This document shows positions 50,818-51,161 of a DNA stretch of 51,161 bases, piece after piece; positions within the stretch are counted from its first letter, which is position 1, and the number at the start of each line of letters is the position of its first letter. This DNA is from Clostridiales bacterium. GTDB taxonomy: Bacteria; Bacillota; Clostridia; Ch29. Below the pieces are notes generated by a model. That model worked only from the letters and a program-made list of their open reading frames with translations. It made no database searches and was not told where the DNA came from. The DNA is taken from the NCBI GenBank assembly GCA_012728565.1, contig JAAYEV010000228.1, forward strand, positions 1 to 51,161, in the 5' to 3' direction. Both the position numbers and the translations under genes were made by a program.

Positions 50818-51161
50818 ACAGCCCACCCTCTTTTATTTGCTGCCAGTTTAGACGGTATCCCCTCCGTCATGGTTCCACCCATTCGAACTTGTGCAGGCCC
50901 GGCCCCGTTAGGGTAAATTGACCTGTCTAACATGCGGAAAATTCCGGCAGCAAATATCCGCCCATGCCCAGTTGGATGGTCTCGCCGAAAACAGCACATA
51001 CCGTTCCATTTGTTATCATTCTTGTCCTGGTCATCATTTCCTTCCCGACACATAAAAAAAGGGAGAATAACTGTTAAGTGTATATTTAAAATAAACTCCG
51101 CTCCAAACGACTTTCCCTCAAACCCTTATCCCTTCTCGCCTTAGGACCATTCCCCTAATTC
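50818..51161. other. Right-edge intergenic region
   Basis: About 340 bases with no supported gene, RNA element or terminator. Confidence 0.5.

Noticed and set aside
50814-51053. 79-aa minus-strand ORF upstream of the 181-aa lipoprotein
   Set aside because: It overlaps the lipoprotein start, has no clear ribosome binding site and no recognisable pattern.

Overview
The window looks like the chromosome of a spore-forming, anaerobic Clostridia-type Firmicute with moderate G+C content. Sporulation genes are present (spoIIE, spoVT, spoVG, yabP, yabQ, a SpoIID-like lipoprotein), as is Firmicute RNA regulation (Pro T-box, TPP riboswitch, M-box). There is also anaerobe-type Fe-S activase chemistry. 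No 16S rRNA or species marker is present, so I do not name a species.

From 1 to about 31,100 the window follows the conserved Bacillus subtilis purR-to-ftsH region, read on the minus strand. The order is purR, spoVG, glmU, prs, panC-panD, pth, a mini PrsW-like membrane protein, mfd, a PrsA-like foldase, spoVT, yabM, yabN (mazG), hup, rqcP, a SpoIID-like gene, yabP, yabQ, divIC, an S1 protein (yabR), ppx/gppA, four tRNAs, spoIIE, yabS, yabT, tilS, hpt and ftsH. Developmental promoters can be read directly: a 21-bp-spaced Spo0A-type promoter before spoIIE, a sigma-H promoter before spoVG and a sigma-G-like promoter before spoVT. The ftsH fragment at the left edge has an in-frame TAA at codon 56.

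Between glmU and spoVG lies a plus-strand insertion (25.5-29.9 kb). It holds three HgdB-like/DUF2229 (COG3580/COG3581-type) proteins and a BadF/HgdC-type Fe-S ATPase activase. The locus has its own promoter followed by a perfect 10+1+10 palindrome. This is the best candidate for an uncharacterised enzyme system in the window.

From 31.4 to 34.3 kb come murC, a 48-aa basic ORF, and a proline T-box ahead of proC. A PAS-PP2C phosphatase follows on the minus strand. A TPP-riboswitch operon (39.6 to 35.5 kb) encodes a ThiXYZ-like pyrimidine/thiamine-precursor ABC transporter, two small thiamine-binding-type proteins (MTH1187/YkoF-like) and a SAM methyltransferase. Next is lplA, then the glycine cleavage operon gcvT-gcvH-gcvPA-gcvPB. 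The last gene of that operon is a 99-codon ORF interrupted by an in-frame UGA in a Cys-Ser-Thr-UGA context, followed by a perfect hairpin: a candidate selenoprotein or a recent pseudogene.

The right end (45.5-51.2 kb) is accessory. It has a GyrI-like protein, a ferritin-like DUF2383 protein, an AT-rich mgtE with an M-box leader and two 36-codon upstream ORFs, and two lipoproteins of unknown function.
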